Shown: positions 7,031 to 16,125, numbered from the stretch's first letter. The stretch is DNA of 36,597 bases from ZLKRG44 sp964555705 (GCA_964555705.1 CAZKTN010000025.1:1-36597), one strand, 5' to 3'. Numbers and translations are program-made. The notes: generated by a model from the sequence alone, not told the origin.

Positions 7031-9937
7031 TCAGGGTTCCGACGGCTCGGGCATCGCCTCGACCTTGCCGCCGAACAGGAGCGTCCCTGCGGGCAGCGAG
7101 TCAGTCGACCGGTCGAGCGCCGTCGCGCCGTCCGCCGCCACTTCACCGATGCGCTGGATGCGGAGCGATCCGCCACGGCCCTCCATCACGGCGTAGAGCG
7201 TGCATGGCCTCCTGCCTGCAGCCTTGCTGGCAATCAGCACACGCGACGCGCCGTCGCCGACCCTGTCGAGCATCCCCACCGGCTCGATGCGCGTCTCGTT
7301 CATCCACCTGCGCACATCCGCCAGCCTCCGCTCATGCCGCCGCTGAAGGCCCGCGACGTCCACCGCGCCCTTCACCACGCCAGCCGCCTCGCGCGACTCT
7401 GGCCTCGACATTGGCTTGCCGGGGACGATCCACTGGTCGGGCCCCAGCTGAAGCCTCTTTATTGACGCGACGGCATCGCTCATCGGTCCCGCAAGGTGAG
7501 GTGCACCTGCCATGCCCTCCTCCATGAGGCGTTCAAGCAGCATTGCCTTGAGCACCGGATCCATCGCCTCGCTGCCGCGGATGCGGTCCATGACCGCGAG
7601 AAGGTTGCCCACGCTGCTGCTGCCGCGTGCGCCGCGGATCATCGGCCTGATCTGCTCGAACACTGTCGCCTGCGGGCTCGGTCCGGAGTACGCGATCTCC
7701 GACACCTCGAGCGCCTCCGCCTGCGTGCGCCCCTGCGGAGACACCATCACCGTGAACACGCGCTTGCCCCCTGCGGCATCGGTCGGCGCCTTTGCAGTGG
7801 GGTCGTAGTAGTAGCGGGTCCCGTCCTTGAGCTCGACCATGTGCAGGCGCGTCACCGGGTTCAGCGTGATGAGGTCCTCGAGCATCTGGACCCACGGGTC
7901 CTGAGGCAGGCAAAGCTCGTACGCAGCCTTGAGGCCAGGGATCCACGGCGACTGCGGCGCCGCCCCCATCGCGCGGTCGATCTCCGCTGCCGTGCGGGCG
8001 CGCTCGTTCCTGTCGCCCGCGTCGAGGGACTTGGACACGCGCACCGCTATGTCCGGAAGGGTCATCGTGTCGCGCCATGCGCCCTCGCTGAGCGACGCCC
8101 TGCTGAAGTCCGCTGACCGCTGCGAGTTCGGGTAGTCCCTCACGAACTCGGCAAGCGCCGCCGGGAACGAGCCTGTGGCGCGCTCGGCAAGCTGCGCGAG
8201 CGCACGGCTCTCGGACTCCTCGGCCGAACGCATGGCGCGCTCGCGCGTCATGATGTCGCGCTGCATGCCGATGCGCGACATGAGCCTCTGCATCGCCAGC
8301 TGCGCATCAGGTCCCGCGGCGCTGCCGCGCGAGAGCCGCTCTGCCTCGGTCGCGATGCGCGACAGCTCCTCATCCTTGCCCTCGCCGCTGCCCTCGATCA
8401 CGCGCAGCCGCTCCGAGAGGCCGTTCACCTGGTTCATGAAGGCGTCGTCGACCGCACGCTGGCGGCGGGTCCGCTCAGCCGAGTTGCTCGTGATCCACTG
8501 CTCGGCCCGCGCGCGCTGCTCCGCCGTGCGCGCCGCCTTGAGCGCAGCGTCGCCGAGCTCTGCCCGCGCACCCTCCGCGCGAGGGTCACCTGCGGCCCCA
8601 AGCGATTCCTCGAAGGCCCTGTCCTGCGCATCGCGCTGGGCGCGTGCGGCCGCGACCCGCTCGCGCATCGCGCCGATCTCCTCACGCTCGCCGATCCACG
8701 GCGCCGCACCAGCCGCATCTGAAACGATCCGCTCCGCGCCGTCGATGTCGCCCGAGTTGAGCGACTTCTCCGCCGAAGCGACCAGCTTGTCCAGCTCGGC
8801 CTCACGCTGGAGCGCCACGGCCCACCACGCACCACCCGCCGCAAGCCCGGAGATGGAAAGCACCGCCGATGCGACGATGGCGGCCTTCACTCGCGAGCTC
8901 CGTCGGCGCTCCGACATGATCCGTCGCTCAACGGATGCCCGCACCGCGTCGGACACCGAGAGTCCCGCGCTGTCGCACTCAAGAAGCGCACGCTCGAGCT
9001 CTGGCACAGTCGCCGACCCGGAGAGCGCGAGCGACTCGAGCCGCTCGACACGGTCGCGCTCGTCGCGCGCACGCACATGCGCACGCTCGCGCTCGGCGAC
9101 CCACTGCGCAAGGGGCTGCGCCCGTTCGCGCACAGCCTCCGGCATGTCGCCTCCAAGCGCGTGCACCTCCATCACTGTCGCCTCGTACCGGTCAAGCGAC
9201 TCGCGAGCCGCGCCAGCGTCACCGCGCATCACGCACGCCTCAAGCTCGTCGAGCTCGAGGCTGGCTCGCCGCGCGGCATGCCTTGCCTCGAGGGCGCTGC
9301 ACTCCGTCTCTGCGGTTGCGCGGCGTGCGGAGATGTCGCGGTCCGACCAGTCCGGACGCCGAAGCTCGTCACGCACGATGCACGCCGCAGGCGCATCATC
9401 GCGGCCGATGGCCTCGCGCAGCCTGTCCATGAGCTCCTTCAGGGCCGCCTGCTCGAACGCGCGCACGTCCTCGTCGCGCACCGACGCTGGATCGATTCGG
9501 CGGAGCGCCCACATCGTGCGAAGCCGCTCGAATGCGGGAGCGTGGGCGAGGTTCTGGTACCTCAGCCTCCGCATGAGCTGGTCCACGCGCGGATCCTCCG
9601 CCTCGGCCACGCCCTCGCTGAGCTCGTGAACGAGTTCCGCGTCGATCAGCTGCGGCACCGGGAGCCCGCGCTCCATGCAGCGCTTGCGCCAGCGCGCCAT
9701 CACCGGGTCCGACAGTGCAGCGGCGGTCTCGGTCAGCACCGGACGCACGTCGACGATCACCATCGCCTCGCCGCGGAGCCCCTGCCTCATGAGGTCGATC
9801 GCGCGCACAAGCCGCTCGCGCGTGTCGGCGCATGCGCGCACCACCTCCTGCGCAAGCGCCAGCTCCGCTGCGGCCTCCATGGTCGCACCGGAGAGCGATC
9901 CCTTGACCGCATCGATCAGCTCGCTTGTCCGCCTCAC
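7031..9937 (-). CDS. Large single-pass membrane protein of the GTPase/motor operon
   Basis: 968 residues if read from GTG 9937, which overlaps the preceding stop as GTGA (9934-9937) and has GAGG 7 bases upstream. The open frame extends to 10081, but those extra codons lie inside the upstream gene. Residues 1-350 are charged and helical (many ER/AR-rich helices), presumably cytoplasmic. One membrane helix at about 352-377 (VKAAIVASAVLSISGLAAGG) is followed by a long helical region rich in EERARAE and AERA segments. The last 350 residues are less helical and have strand-like stretches (TRYYYDPTAKA, RVFTVMVSPQG). I recognise no known domain. Its place between the GAP1-like and GYF/motor genes suggests it is a scaffold that spans the inner membrane. 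Confidence 0.7.
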   Translation of the reverse strand: MRRTSELIDAVKGSLSGATMEAAAELALAQEVVRACADTRERLVRAIDLMRQGLRGEAMVIVDVRPVLTETAAALSDPVMARWRKRCMERGLPVPQLIDAELVHELSEGVAEAEDPRVDQLMRRLRYQNLAHAPAFERLRTMWALRRIDPASVRDEDVRAFEQAALKELMDRLREAIGRDDAPAACIVRDELRRPDWSDRDISARRATAETECSALEARHAARRASLELDELEACVMRGDAGAARESLDRYEATVMEVHALGGDMPEAVRERAQPLAQWVAERERAHVRARDERDRVERLESLALSGSATVPELERALLECDSAGLSVSDAVRASVERRIMSERRRSSRVKAAIVASAVLSISGLAAGGAWWAVALQREAELDKLVASAEKSLNSGDIDGAERIVSDAAGAAPWIGEREEIGAMRERVAAARAQRDAQDRAFEESLGAAGDPRAEGARAELGDAALKAARTAEQRARAEQWITSNSAERTRRQRAVDDAFMNQVNGLSERLRVIEGSGEGKDEELSRIATEAERLSRGSAAGPDAQLAMQRLMSRIGMQRDIMTRERAMRSAEESESRALAQLAERATGSFPAALAEFVRDYPNSQRSADFSRASLSEGAWRDTMTLPDIAVRVSKSLDAGDRNERARTAAEIDRAMGAAPQSPWIPGLKAAYELCLPQDPWVQMLEDLITLNPVTRLHMVELKDGTRYYYDPTAKAPTDAAGGKRVFTVMVSPQGRTQAEALEVSEIAYSGPSPQATVFEQIRPMIRGARGSSSVGNLLAVMDRIRGSEAMDPVLKAMLLERLMEEGMAGAPHLAGPMSDAVASIKRLQLGPDQWIVPGKPMSRPESREAAGVVKGAVDVAGLQRRHERRLADVRRWMNETRIEPVGMLDRVGDGASRVLIASKAAGRRPCTLYAVMEGRGGSLRIQRIGEVAADGATALDRSTDSLPAGTLLFGGKVEAMPEPSEP

Positions 9938-10998
9938 GGCACACCTCGCGCCGGCGCTCCGGCTGCGCCCGAAGGCGTGCGTCGCTGCTGCCGCCTCGCG
10001 TCGACGCCCGACGGGTCGCCGTCCTTCACGGTGATCGCGATTGTCGCGTACTCGCGCCCCGTGGCTGCATCGACCAGGCATGCGACGATGGGCTCGTCCG
10101 TCGGGCGGATGCGCTCGCTCGCCGCAGCCTTGCGGAGCTCGCCGAGCTCCGCCTGCAGCGCAGCGCGCTCGGCGCCAAGGATGGCCTGCTGGTCTGGCGG
10201 TGCGCCCTTGAGAAGCTCGTCGGTGACCGCGATCTCCTCCGTCACGCGCGCAAGTCGCACACCCGACGGTGTCATCACGCTCGCGCGCACCTGCGCGGGC
10301 ACATCGGTCACCTCGATGTCGATCATCGTGTCGGGATAGGTCGCGAGTCGCACGCCCATCTCCGAGCGGCCGATCTCGATAAGGAACGGCCCCGCACCCA
10401 TCGTGCCGTCCGCTGGCATTGGCGTGGCGTTGGGGACGGCGAGCCGTGTTCCCCGGGGCACATCGGCAACTCCGACCGTGGCCGCAGCGCGGTCAGTCGT
10501 GCCGAGCTCGATGCTGAGCTTCTGCGGCTCTGTCCCAACCTGAATGACGCTGCCATCCTCAAGCGTCACCGCGAACGAATTCGTCATCATCCAGCTCGCG
10601 AGCGCCTTGAGCGACTTCTCGAACGCTGCGCCAGGAACAGGCATGCGCTGCCATGTGATCACAGGTCCGGTCCACTGCAGCGCCGCGATGTCGCGAGAGA
10701 TCCCGCTTTCGGTAGTGCCGGAGATGCGCAGCGAGGCTGTCCCCCCCTTCGAGTCAAGCGGCGGCGGAAGCTTCGCGCCTGGCGCAATCGACTTGATGCG
10801 ACCGGATAGCGGCGGGCATGCGATGGTCTCGCCGGTCACCTGCCCNNNNNNNNNNNNNNNNNNNNNNNNNNNNNNNNNNNNNNNNNNNNNNNNNNNNNNN
10901 NNNNNNNNNNNNNNNNNNNNNNNNNNNNNNNNNNNNNNNNNNNNNTACGCCACGAATGCGAGCGCGACCACTCTTGCCGTTGGCTGAAGGCGACTCAT
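9934..10998 (-). CDS. Envelope protein of the GTPase/motor operon, interrupted by an assembly gap
   Basis: The start ATG 10998 shares ATGA (10995-10998) with the stop of the GAP1-like gene. The first residues MSRLQPTARVVALAFVA look like the start of a signal peptide or membrane anchor. The run of 100 N at 10846-10945 then removes the middle. After the gap about 300 residues continue to the stop at 9934. They look beta-rich (AALQWTGPVITWQRMP, SFAVTLEDGSVIQVG, TMIDIEVTDVP) with a short helical stretch near the end (ILGAERAALQAELGELRKA). The frame is kept if the gap is really 100 bases, but that is not assured. I recognise no family. The product probably lies in the periplasm next to the C-terminal domain of the GAP1-like protein. 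Confidence 0.6.
   Translation of the reverse strand: MSRLQPTARVVALAFVAXXXXXXXXXXXXXXXXXXXXXXXXXXXXXXXXXXGQVTGETIACPPLSGRIKSIAPGAKLPPPLDSKGGTASLRISGTTESGISRDIAALQWTGPVITWQRMPVPGAAFEKSLKALASWMMTNSFAVTLEDGSVIQVGTEPQKLSIELGTTDRAAATVGVADVPRGTRLAVPNATPMPADGTMGAGPFLIEIGRSEMGVRLATYPDTMIDIEVTDVPAQVRASVMTPSGVRLARVTEEIAVTDELLKGAPPDQQAILGAERAALQAELGELRKAAASERIRPTDEPIVACLVDAATGREYATIAITVKDGDPSGVDARRQQRRTPSGAAGAPARGVP
10846..10945. other. Assembly gap of 100 N inside an operon gene
   Basis: Exactly 100 N. A round 100 is the common placeholder for a gap of unknown size. The overlapping gene starts and the frame on both sides agree with a short true gap, but sequence between 10845 and 10946 is unknown. Confidence 0.95.
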
Positions 10999-13664
10999 GG
11001 TGCGGCCGCTTCCGCCGCCTTGAACGGCAGATCAGGGAGCTTCCTCGACACGGCCAGCTCGATACGTGCAAGCGGAGGCGAGTCGGGCGCCGGCTGCACG
11101 AGCACGAAGGCGCCGGTGAATGCATCTCGCCAAAGCTGGCTGGCGCTGTCGCATTCACCCTTGCGGGCCACGAGGTCCTGCCTCATTGTGGTGAGCTGCG
11201 AGGTGAGAGCGGCGCGGTACTCAAGTCTGAGCTCACCTAGGGACTTCCTGTTGAACTCCTGCTGCTGCCGATCATCCATCCCCTTGCGGATCTCGGTCTT
11301 CCACGCGCCAAAGCTGGCCTCGATCGCCTGCTGATCCGAAGGCAACATCTGAGATGACTTCGACGGGGGGCCAAGCCGCGCATTCACCAAGTCGAGCAGG
11401 CGGCTGGTCGACTGCTCCTGCGTGATCGCATGCTGCAGCTGGCGGATGCAGTCGATCTCGTCCTGCTCCAGCTCCGATGGAACCCACTCGAGCACCACCA
11501 GTGCCGTCGTAGCCGTGCTCGCCTGAACGCGCGCCTTGATCGACCCCGCATCGGACTCCGCCGATGAAGGACCATTGCTCAGCGGTATCTGATTGCCTGC
11601 CCACACGATGGACGAAGTCTGGCCGAAGGAACGCGGGACCTCGACGTTGATCTGCTGCGCGCCGCTTCCCCCAATCGTCCAGGTGAGCGCGCGTGGCGAT
11701 CCAAGCAGGGTGGTCCGCTGGTCACCTCCGCACGTCGCATGCAACCGCATCTGCCCGAAGATGAGCTTCCAGTCCTCCGGGAGATTGAATCCCGCGCCCT
11801 TGAGATCTCGGTTCACCTTCTGCACGCCGGTGGAGATCCATGTCCATGTGATGCCCGACTCGCCAGCCTCGACTCGCGCAACATCGAATGGCTCGCCCGC
11901 CTTCGTGAACACAAGCCTGCTGCCATCGTGCACCGCAAGCCCGATCGACTCAAGAGCCGGTGATGACGTGAGCGACACGGTGTCGACCACACATCCCGTC
12001 AGAGATGGCCAGCGGATCGAGACCGTCTGCTCCTTGCTCGTGGAGGCGAGCGAGGGGGCCTCTGGAGACTTGATGGTCTCCTCCATGGCTGGTGCCTGGG
12101 ATCCGTGCAACTGCGTGCGGTTGGCTCGCTGGTCACGGAGGATGTCCTTCTTGGACATCACCGCCGCGCCTGCACCCGTTGACGGCGGCGCTGCCGATTC
12201 GTCCGACGATGGCGCTGCGCCCGAGTCGCCCTGCGATGGCGGTGGCGAGGATTCAGTGTCCCGCGGCGCCGAAGGGGGCGGCGATTCAGGCGGCGATGGC
12301 GGCGCCACTGCAGGCTGTGTGCCTGGGGCAGCTGGACCCGATGCCTTGGTGCCGGGCTCGGACTGGTCGGCCGGCGTGAGCGCCTTGAGCCTCGCCTCGA
12401 GTTCCGCAATCGTCTTGGTCGAACTGCTCAGCTCGCTGTTGAGTCGATCGCGCTCCCCCGTCACATCACTCAACTGCGTCACAAGGCTGTCGCGCTCTTC
12501 GCGCAACGTCACCGCCTCTGCGCCCGACGCACGCAGCGAGTCGCGATCCGCCTCCACCTGCGCAAGCTGTTCCGCGAGCGATGCCGACTCCTGGCTCATG
12601 TTCCGCATCAGCACCACAAGCACCGCGACGATCGCAAGAAGTGCGACAGCGGCGACCACCGCCACCGCAAGCGCGGTGCGCCCACCGGGTGCCGTGACCG
12701 GATCCTGCTCATCGACTCCTACAGGTCGGCGCGGGGGAACGCGCCGCCGAGTGTCGCCACCCGCTCCATCGTCAGGCTCAAGCGCAAACGGGCCTTGCTC
12801 AGCGGGCTGACCCGGTGCAGCGGCGGCCTTCGCAGGTGGCCTGTGCTGCACCGCAGGCGCAACAAGCACTGGCTCGCGGCCCGCACGCGCAGCATCGACG
12901 AACTCGCCAGTGCGCGTGCACTCCCCAGGTGCACCCGCATCGATCACCAGCCCCCCCGCCTGCCTCGCCGCAGTTGCAGCACTCGTGCCGTCGAGGCAGA
13001 AGCGCCACGTGCATCTCACACCCGCGATGGGCTGCGTGAAGTATGTCGTGAACGTCACTCTCCACCGGTAGGTGGCGGGCAGCAGCGACATCGCCTCGGC
13101 GACAAGGTCGAGCACCCGCGCGCCAGCCGGGTAGATGACCGTTGCAGGCCTGGTGGGATCGAGCATCGCAGCGTTCGCAAGCACTCCCGCCCATCCCGCA
13201 TCGCCTGCCACTGACTTCCACGTCGCGCACGCACGCACGCCGGCCGGACCTCCGCGCGGCATCGCGCGCTCGGCAGCCAGCAGCCGCGGCTCGCCCGACC
13301 ACGATGTTGCGCTCGTCTCGGGCTGCGCAAGCATCCAGGCGGCGCCCGCAGGATCAAGCTCGGAGTTGTGGAGCACCGCGAAGTGCGCGAGCGTGTTGGA
13401 GCGCATCGTGTGGTCCGGCTTCACCGGCCGCACGGCAGCGAGCACGTGCCGCTCCACGCCGCCAACGTCGATCGTCCAGTGCGAGAGCGCCGGCGGCCAT
13501 CGCTCGATCGGCACATCTTCCCCAGGCGGTCGGTATCCGCACAGAGACTCGAGCCGGGACGCGAGCGCCGCCGACATCGAGCGGGTCATCGCCACAGTGC
13601 AGAGCCCGCTTGTCCCTGGGCGAAGCCCGCGCGGAGATGACGTGTAGTAGAGCTCAAGCGCCAT
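10995..13664 (-). CDS. GAP1-N2-like GTPase-associated protein with membrane helix and coiled coil
   Basis: 889 residues from ATG 13664; GGAGAGGAG lies upstream, and the longer frame to 13733 is inside the GTPase gene. Residues 1-270 (LELYYTSSPRGLRPGTSG, SNTLAHFAVLH, YRWRVTFTTYFTQPIAG) resemble GAP1-N2, a domain described beside GTPases in NTP-dependent conflict systems. Then come a Pro/Ala linker, one membrane helix (about 325-350), a coiled coil (about 355-425), a Pro/Ser-rich stretch (about 430-510), and a beta-rich then helical C-terminal part. So the N-terminal domain is predicted in the cytoplasm and the C-terminal part outside it. The gene overlaps the GTPase by 11 bases. The GAP1-N2 call rests on remembered motifs, not a search. 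The regulatory role with the GTPase is inferred from context. Confidence 0.7.
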   Translation of the reverse strand: MALELYYTSSPRGLRPGTSGLCTVAMTRSMSAALASRLESLCGYRPPGEDVPIERWPPALSHWTIDVGGVERHVLAAVRPVKPDHTMRSNTLAHFAVLHNSELDPAGAAWMLAQPETSATSWSGEPRLLAAERAMPRGGPAGVRACATWKSVAGDAGWAGVLANAAMLDPTRPATVIYPAGARVLDLVAEAMSLLPATYRWRVTFTTYFTQPIAGVRCTWRFCLDGTSAATAARQAGGLVIDAGAPGECTRTGEFVDAARAGREPVLVAPAVQHRPPAKAAAAPGQPAEQGPFALEPDDGAGGDTRRRVPPRRPVGVDEQDPVTAPGGRTALAVAVVAAVALLAIVAVLVVLMRNMSQESASLAEQLAQVEADRDSLRASGAEAVTLREERDSLVTQLSDVTGERDRLNSELSSSTKTIAELEARLKALTPADQSEPGTKASGPAAPGTQPAVAPPSPPESPPPSAPRDTESSPPPSQGDSGAAPSSDESAAPPSTGAGAAVMSKKDILRDQRANRTQLHGSQAPAMEETIKSPEAPSLASTSKEQTVSIRWPSLTGCVVDTVSLTSSPALESIGLAVHDGSRLVFTKAGEPFDVARVEAGESGITWTWISTGVQKVNRDLKGAGFNLPEDWKLIFGQMRLHATCGGDQRTTLLGSPRALTWTIGGSGAQQINVEVPRSFGQTSSIVWAGNQIPLSNGPSSAESDAGSIKARVQASTATTALVVLEWVPSELEQDEIDCIRQLQHAITQEQSTSRLLDLVNARLGPPSKSSQMLPSDQQAIEASFGAWKTEIRKGMDDRQQQEFNRKSLGELRLEYRAALTSQLTTMRQDLVARKGECDSASQLWRDAFTGAFVLVQPAPDSPPLARIELAVSRKLPDLPFKAAEAAAP

Positions 13665-15018
13665 CGTCCGGCTCCTCTCCTGGCGCCTCGCCGCGCATCG
13701 GCTCGTCGCTGCGGTCCTCCACCCGTCCGACAATCTTGCCCCAGCGCGAGAACTCGTACAGGAACGGCACCGTGACCCAGCTCGGCCTGATGTCGCGCGG
13801 CCGCACCTTCAGCAGGCCGCTTCCTGCATCGAGCTCGGGAGAGCTTCCGATCGCGGACACCGGCACGTAGAGAACTCGCTCGCTGCTGTCGCGTACGACC
13901 GCCGCAAACTCAGGTGCAGCATCCCGGATGATCGACTCCACCTGCGCCGACACGGCCTCGACCCGGCTCTTATCGACGCGCCCGATGCGCCTGCCGTTCG
14001 CGCGCGCTTCGGTGGCGTACGGGTCGCTGACGATGTCGACGCCCGGCATCAGCAGAGGGCCCCACGCATCGCTCTTGGTCACGATGATCGTGAGCGGCTG
14101 GCGAACGCGCGCATCGGAGCTGAGCCCTCCGTACCTGCGCACGCGGTCCACCATCTCCTGCAGCACCACATCCTGCCGGAACGCACGGCTCGACTGGCCA
14201 AGCTGCGGATCAGCCACCTTGCCGCGCAGCGATGCGCGGAACCGCACATCCTGAAGCGGGTCGAACACCATGAACAGGTTCTTGCTGCGCGCAAGGTGCT
14301 GCGTGCCCGGCGCGTTCGGGGTATCGGCCCCGGGAAGGAAATGCTCGCCCGCGTTGTCATAGAGACAGAGCACCTCCGACAGCACATCCGCGCCGTGGCC
14401 GTTCACGTGGTCGCGCATCGGGCGGATCGTGAACAGGAAAGGGTGCGGAAAGAGGGTGGGCTCGCCGGGGTCGAACTGCACCGAGTCGTACTGGGCGCCG
14501 GCAAGCTCGGTCTTCTCTATATAGACGAGCCGCTCCGGGTCATCCTGCAGGAACAGCCGCTCCTCGTTCTCGGAGATGATCCGGTTGCACAGGGGATCCG
14601 CATCCGCGAAGGCCAGCGCGAAGGATGTCGGCAGCTTCTGCCGCATCTGCCATGCCGCAGCGGCGAGGAAGTAGCTCTTGCCGCTGCCGGGACTTCCGAC
14701 AAGCGAGAAGATCCGGATCGCGTGCTCCATGAGCGCCGGCGGTATGCCCAGGTGGCAGCGAGGGCAGGCCAGCCTCTGGCATCGCGACCCATGCTCGTCG
14801 AGCGCCTCGCCTGACACCGCAAATCGCGAAGGAAGGAACCGGATCGGCTCGTCAGGAGACAGCAGCGGGTCGCCCCGAAGCTCCGGGTGCGCGGCAACCC
14901 AAAGGGTCTCCTCGGTGCGGAACGTATGCCAGCAATGCGGGCAATGGACCTTGTGGAGGAGGCGTCTTCGCACGGTGGGCACCCCGGGTGATGCCTTGAA
15001 TGCGGGCGACGCTCGCAT
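13654..15018 (-). CDS. Zinc-ribbon TRAFAC-type GTPase (DO-GTPase-like)
   Basis: 454 residues. An N-terminal zinc-ribbon is suggested by two CxxC pairs (Cys26/29, Cys85/88). The GTPase motifs follow in order: P-loop GSPGSGKS (108-115), G3 DNAG (221-224), G4 TKSD (314-317) and G5 SA (388-389, VPVSAIGSS). The long insert between P-loop and G3 and the pairing with a GAP1-like protein fit the double-GTPase families described in bacterial conflict systems; only one GTPase fold is obvious here. No membrane helix is seen, so it should be cytoplasmic. It is the first gene of a seven-gene overlapping operon. The start is not firm: no Shine-Dalgarno precedes ATG 15018, and GTG 14982 or 14973 are options. 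Confidence 0.85.
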   Translation of the reverse strand: MRASPAFKASPGVPTVRRRLLHKVHCPHCWHTFRTEETLWVAAHPELRGDPLLSPDEPIRFLPSRFAVSGEALDEHGSRCQRLACPRCHLGIPPALMEHAIRIFSLVGSPGSGKSYFLAAAAWQMRQKLPTSFALAFADADPLCNRIISENEERLFLQDDPERLVYIEKTELAGAQYDSVQFDPGEPTLFPHPFLFTIRPMRDHVNGHGADVLSEVLCLYDNAGEHFLPGADTPNAPGTQHLARSKNLFMVFDPLQDVRFRASLRGKVADPQLGQSSRAFRQDVVLQEMVDRVRRYGGLSSDARVRQPLTIIVTKSDAWGPLLMPGVDIVSDPYATEARANGRRIGRVDKSRVEAVSAQVESIIRDAAPEFAAVVRDSSERVLYVPVSAIGSSPELDAGSGLLKVRPRDIRPSWVTVPFLYEFSRWGKIVGRVEDRSDEPMRGEAPGEEPDDGA

Positions 15019-15028
15019 TGAGGTCGGG

Positions 15029-15037
15029 TGTGGATAA
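15029..15037 (-). promoter_or_regulatory. Perfect DnaA-box-like 9-mer between divergent genes
   Basis: The minus strand reads TTATCCACA, the E. coli DnaA-box consensus. It lies in the short region shared by the divergent GTPase and VWA gene starts, about 4 kb from parB. A single box is not an origin and may be chance, though such an AT-rich word should be rare in this GC-rich DNA. No cluster of boxes was seen nearby. Confidence 0.35.
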
Positions 15038-15050
15038 GGTATCAGTTGTC

Positions 15051-16079
15051 GTGCATCATGCGGCTGCGCATCGCTGTCCTAAGGTGACCCGAGACTCGGT
15101 GGTCGCGGGGTGCGTGATGCTCACGCTGCTGCTCGGCGTCATTGCCTATTGGACGCTCCTTGAGCCGTGGCGCGGCGGCACCGGAACTGGTTCCGGCGAG
15201 AGCGGAAGCGGAGCCGGACGAGATTCCGGCGCGGGCGGAAGCGGCGATGGAACGGGGACTGGCATCGCCGGCACTGGAACTGGCGCTGGGCTTCAGGGAG
15301 ACGGGCCCGGAGCGGATCCGACCGGCACTTCCGACGAGCCCCAAGGCACGCCCGAGGGTTCGACTCCGCAGACCGTCTCCCCTCCGAGCGGCAATGACGC
15401 TCCGGAGGTTGAGCATCGCCCAGTGCCTGAGCTCGGCTTCTCCCCCTCCGATGAGCCCAACGTGCCTCAGCCGCCAGTTGCGCCTGTTCCTGCAAATCCG
15501 GTCGGCACCGGAAGTGGCGTTGCGCGCGAGGGAGCCGCCGGTGCCGCGAAGCCTGGCATCCCGGAGTTCATGGGCGTCAGGGGTGACGGAAATGACGTCG
15601 TCTACGTGCTCGACTTCTCGGGAAGCATGGCGGACGAGAAGATCACGTACCTGAAGATCGAGCTCAAGAAGTCGCTCTTCCGCCTCACAGGCCGCAACAA
15701 GTTCCAGGTCATCCTCTTCAACAGCCTCACCATCGAGAACCCCAGCCGCGGCATGCTGCCCGGATCCAAGCAGAACACCCGGGCGTGCGCCACATGGGTC
15801 GACTCGGAGCCGGCCACAGGCGGAACCGATCCGGTGAATGCGCTCGAGATCGCGCTTACCACGCTCAAGCCGGAGACCATCTACCTCCTTACCGATGGTG
15901 CGTTCAACAGCGACGCTGAGGTCTTCGCGGTGATCGCGAGGCTCAACCCGAAGGGCAAGGTGCAGATCAACACGATCGGGTTCGGCACCGATGCGAACGT
16001 AGAGGTGCTTGAGCGGATCGCGAAGGAGAACCGGGGCACGTACCGCTACGTCGATGTGCCAGGATCGCCGCCGCCGTAG
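15051..16079 (+). CDS. Membrane-anchored von Willebrand factor A (VWA) protein
   Basis: About 342 residues from GTG 15051, with AAGG 11 bases upstream; GTG 15030 or 15084 are also possible. One hydrophobic anchor (VVAGCVMLTLLLGVIAYW) is followed by a Gly/Thr/Ser-rich stretch, a Pro-rich linker and a C-terminal VWA domain. The metal-ion-dependent adhesion site is complete: DFSGSM near residue 188, TGGTDP near 256, and LLTDGAF with Asp near 282. VWA domains bind partner proteins through a chelated divalent metal. This one should lie outside the inner membrane. It is read divergently from the GTPase operon, with start regions a few tens of bases apart, so it is probably a further part of the same system. 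It ends 46 bases from a converging gene. Confidence 0.85.
   Translation: MHHAAAHRCPKVTRDSVVAGCVMLTLLLGVIAYWTLLEPWRGGTGTGSGESGSGAGRDSGAGGSGDGTGTGIAGTGTGAGLQGDGPGADPTGTSDEPQGTPEGSTPQTVSPPSGNDAPEVEHRPVPELGFSPSDEPNVPQPPVAPVPANPVGTGSGVAREGAAGAAKPGIPEFMGVRGDGNDVVYVLDFSGSMADEKITYLKIELKKSLFRLTGRNKFQVILFNSLTIENPSRGMLPGSKQNTRACATWVDSEPATGGTDPVNALEIALTTLKPETIYLLTDGAFNSDAEVFAVIARLNPKGKVQINTIGFGTDANVEVLERIAKENRGTYRYVDVPGSPPP
15175..15320 (+). repeat. Gly/Thr/Ser-rich imperfect codon repeat in the VWA gene
   Basis: The DNA repeats GGAACTGG, GGAAGCGG and GGCACTGG-like words and encodes a run of GTGTG, GSGES and GAGG motifs. It joins the membrane helix to the folded part and is probably a flexible linker. 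Confidence 0.6.
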
Positions 16080-16125
16080 CGCGGCGCACAGGTCCCCTTC
16101 CGGTCACCGCGGCATGCAGTTGCGA

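Noticed and set aside
8175..9629. Plus-strand frame of 484 codons, Ser/Arg rich
   Set aside because: Antisense shadow of the 968-residue minus-strand gene.
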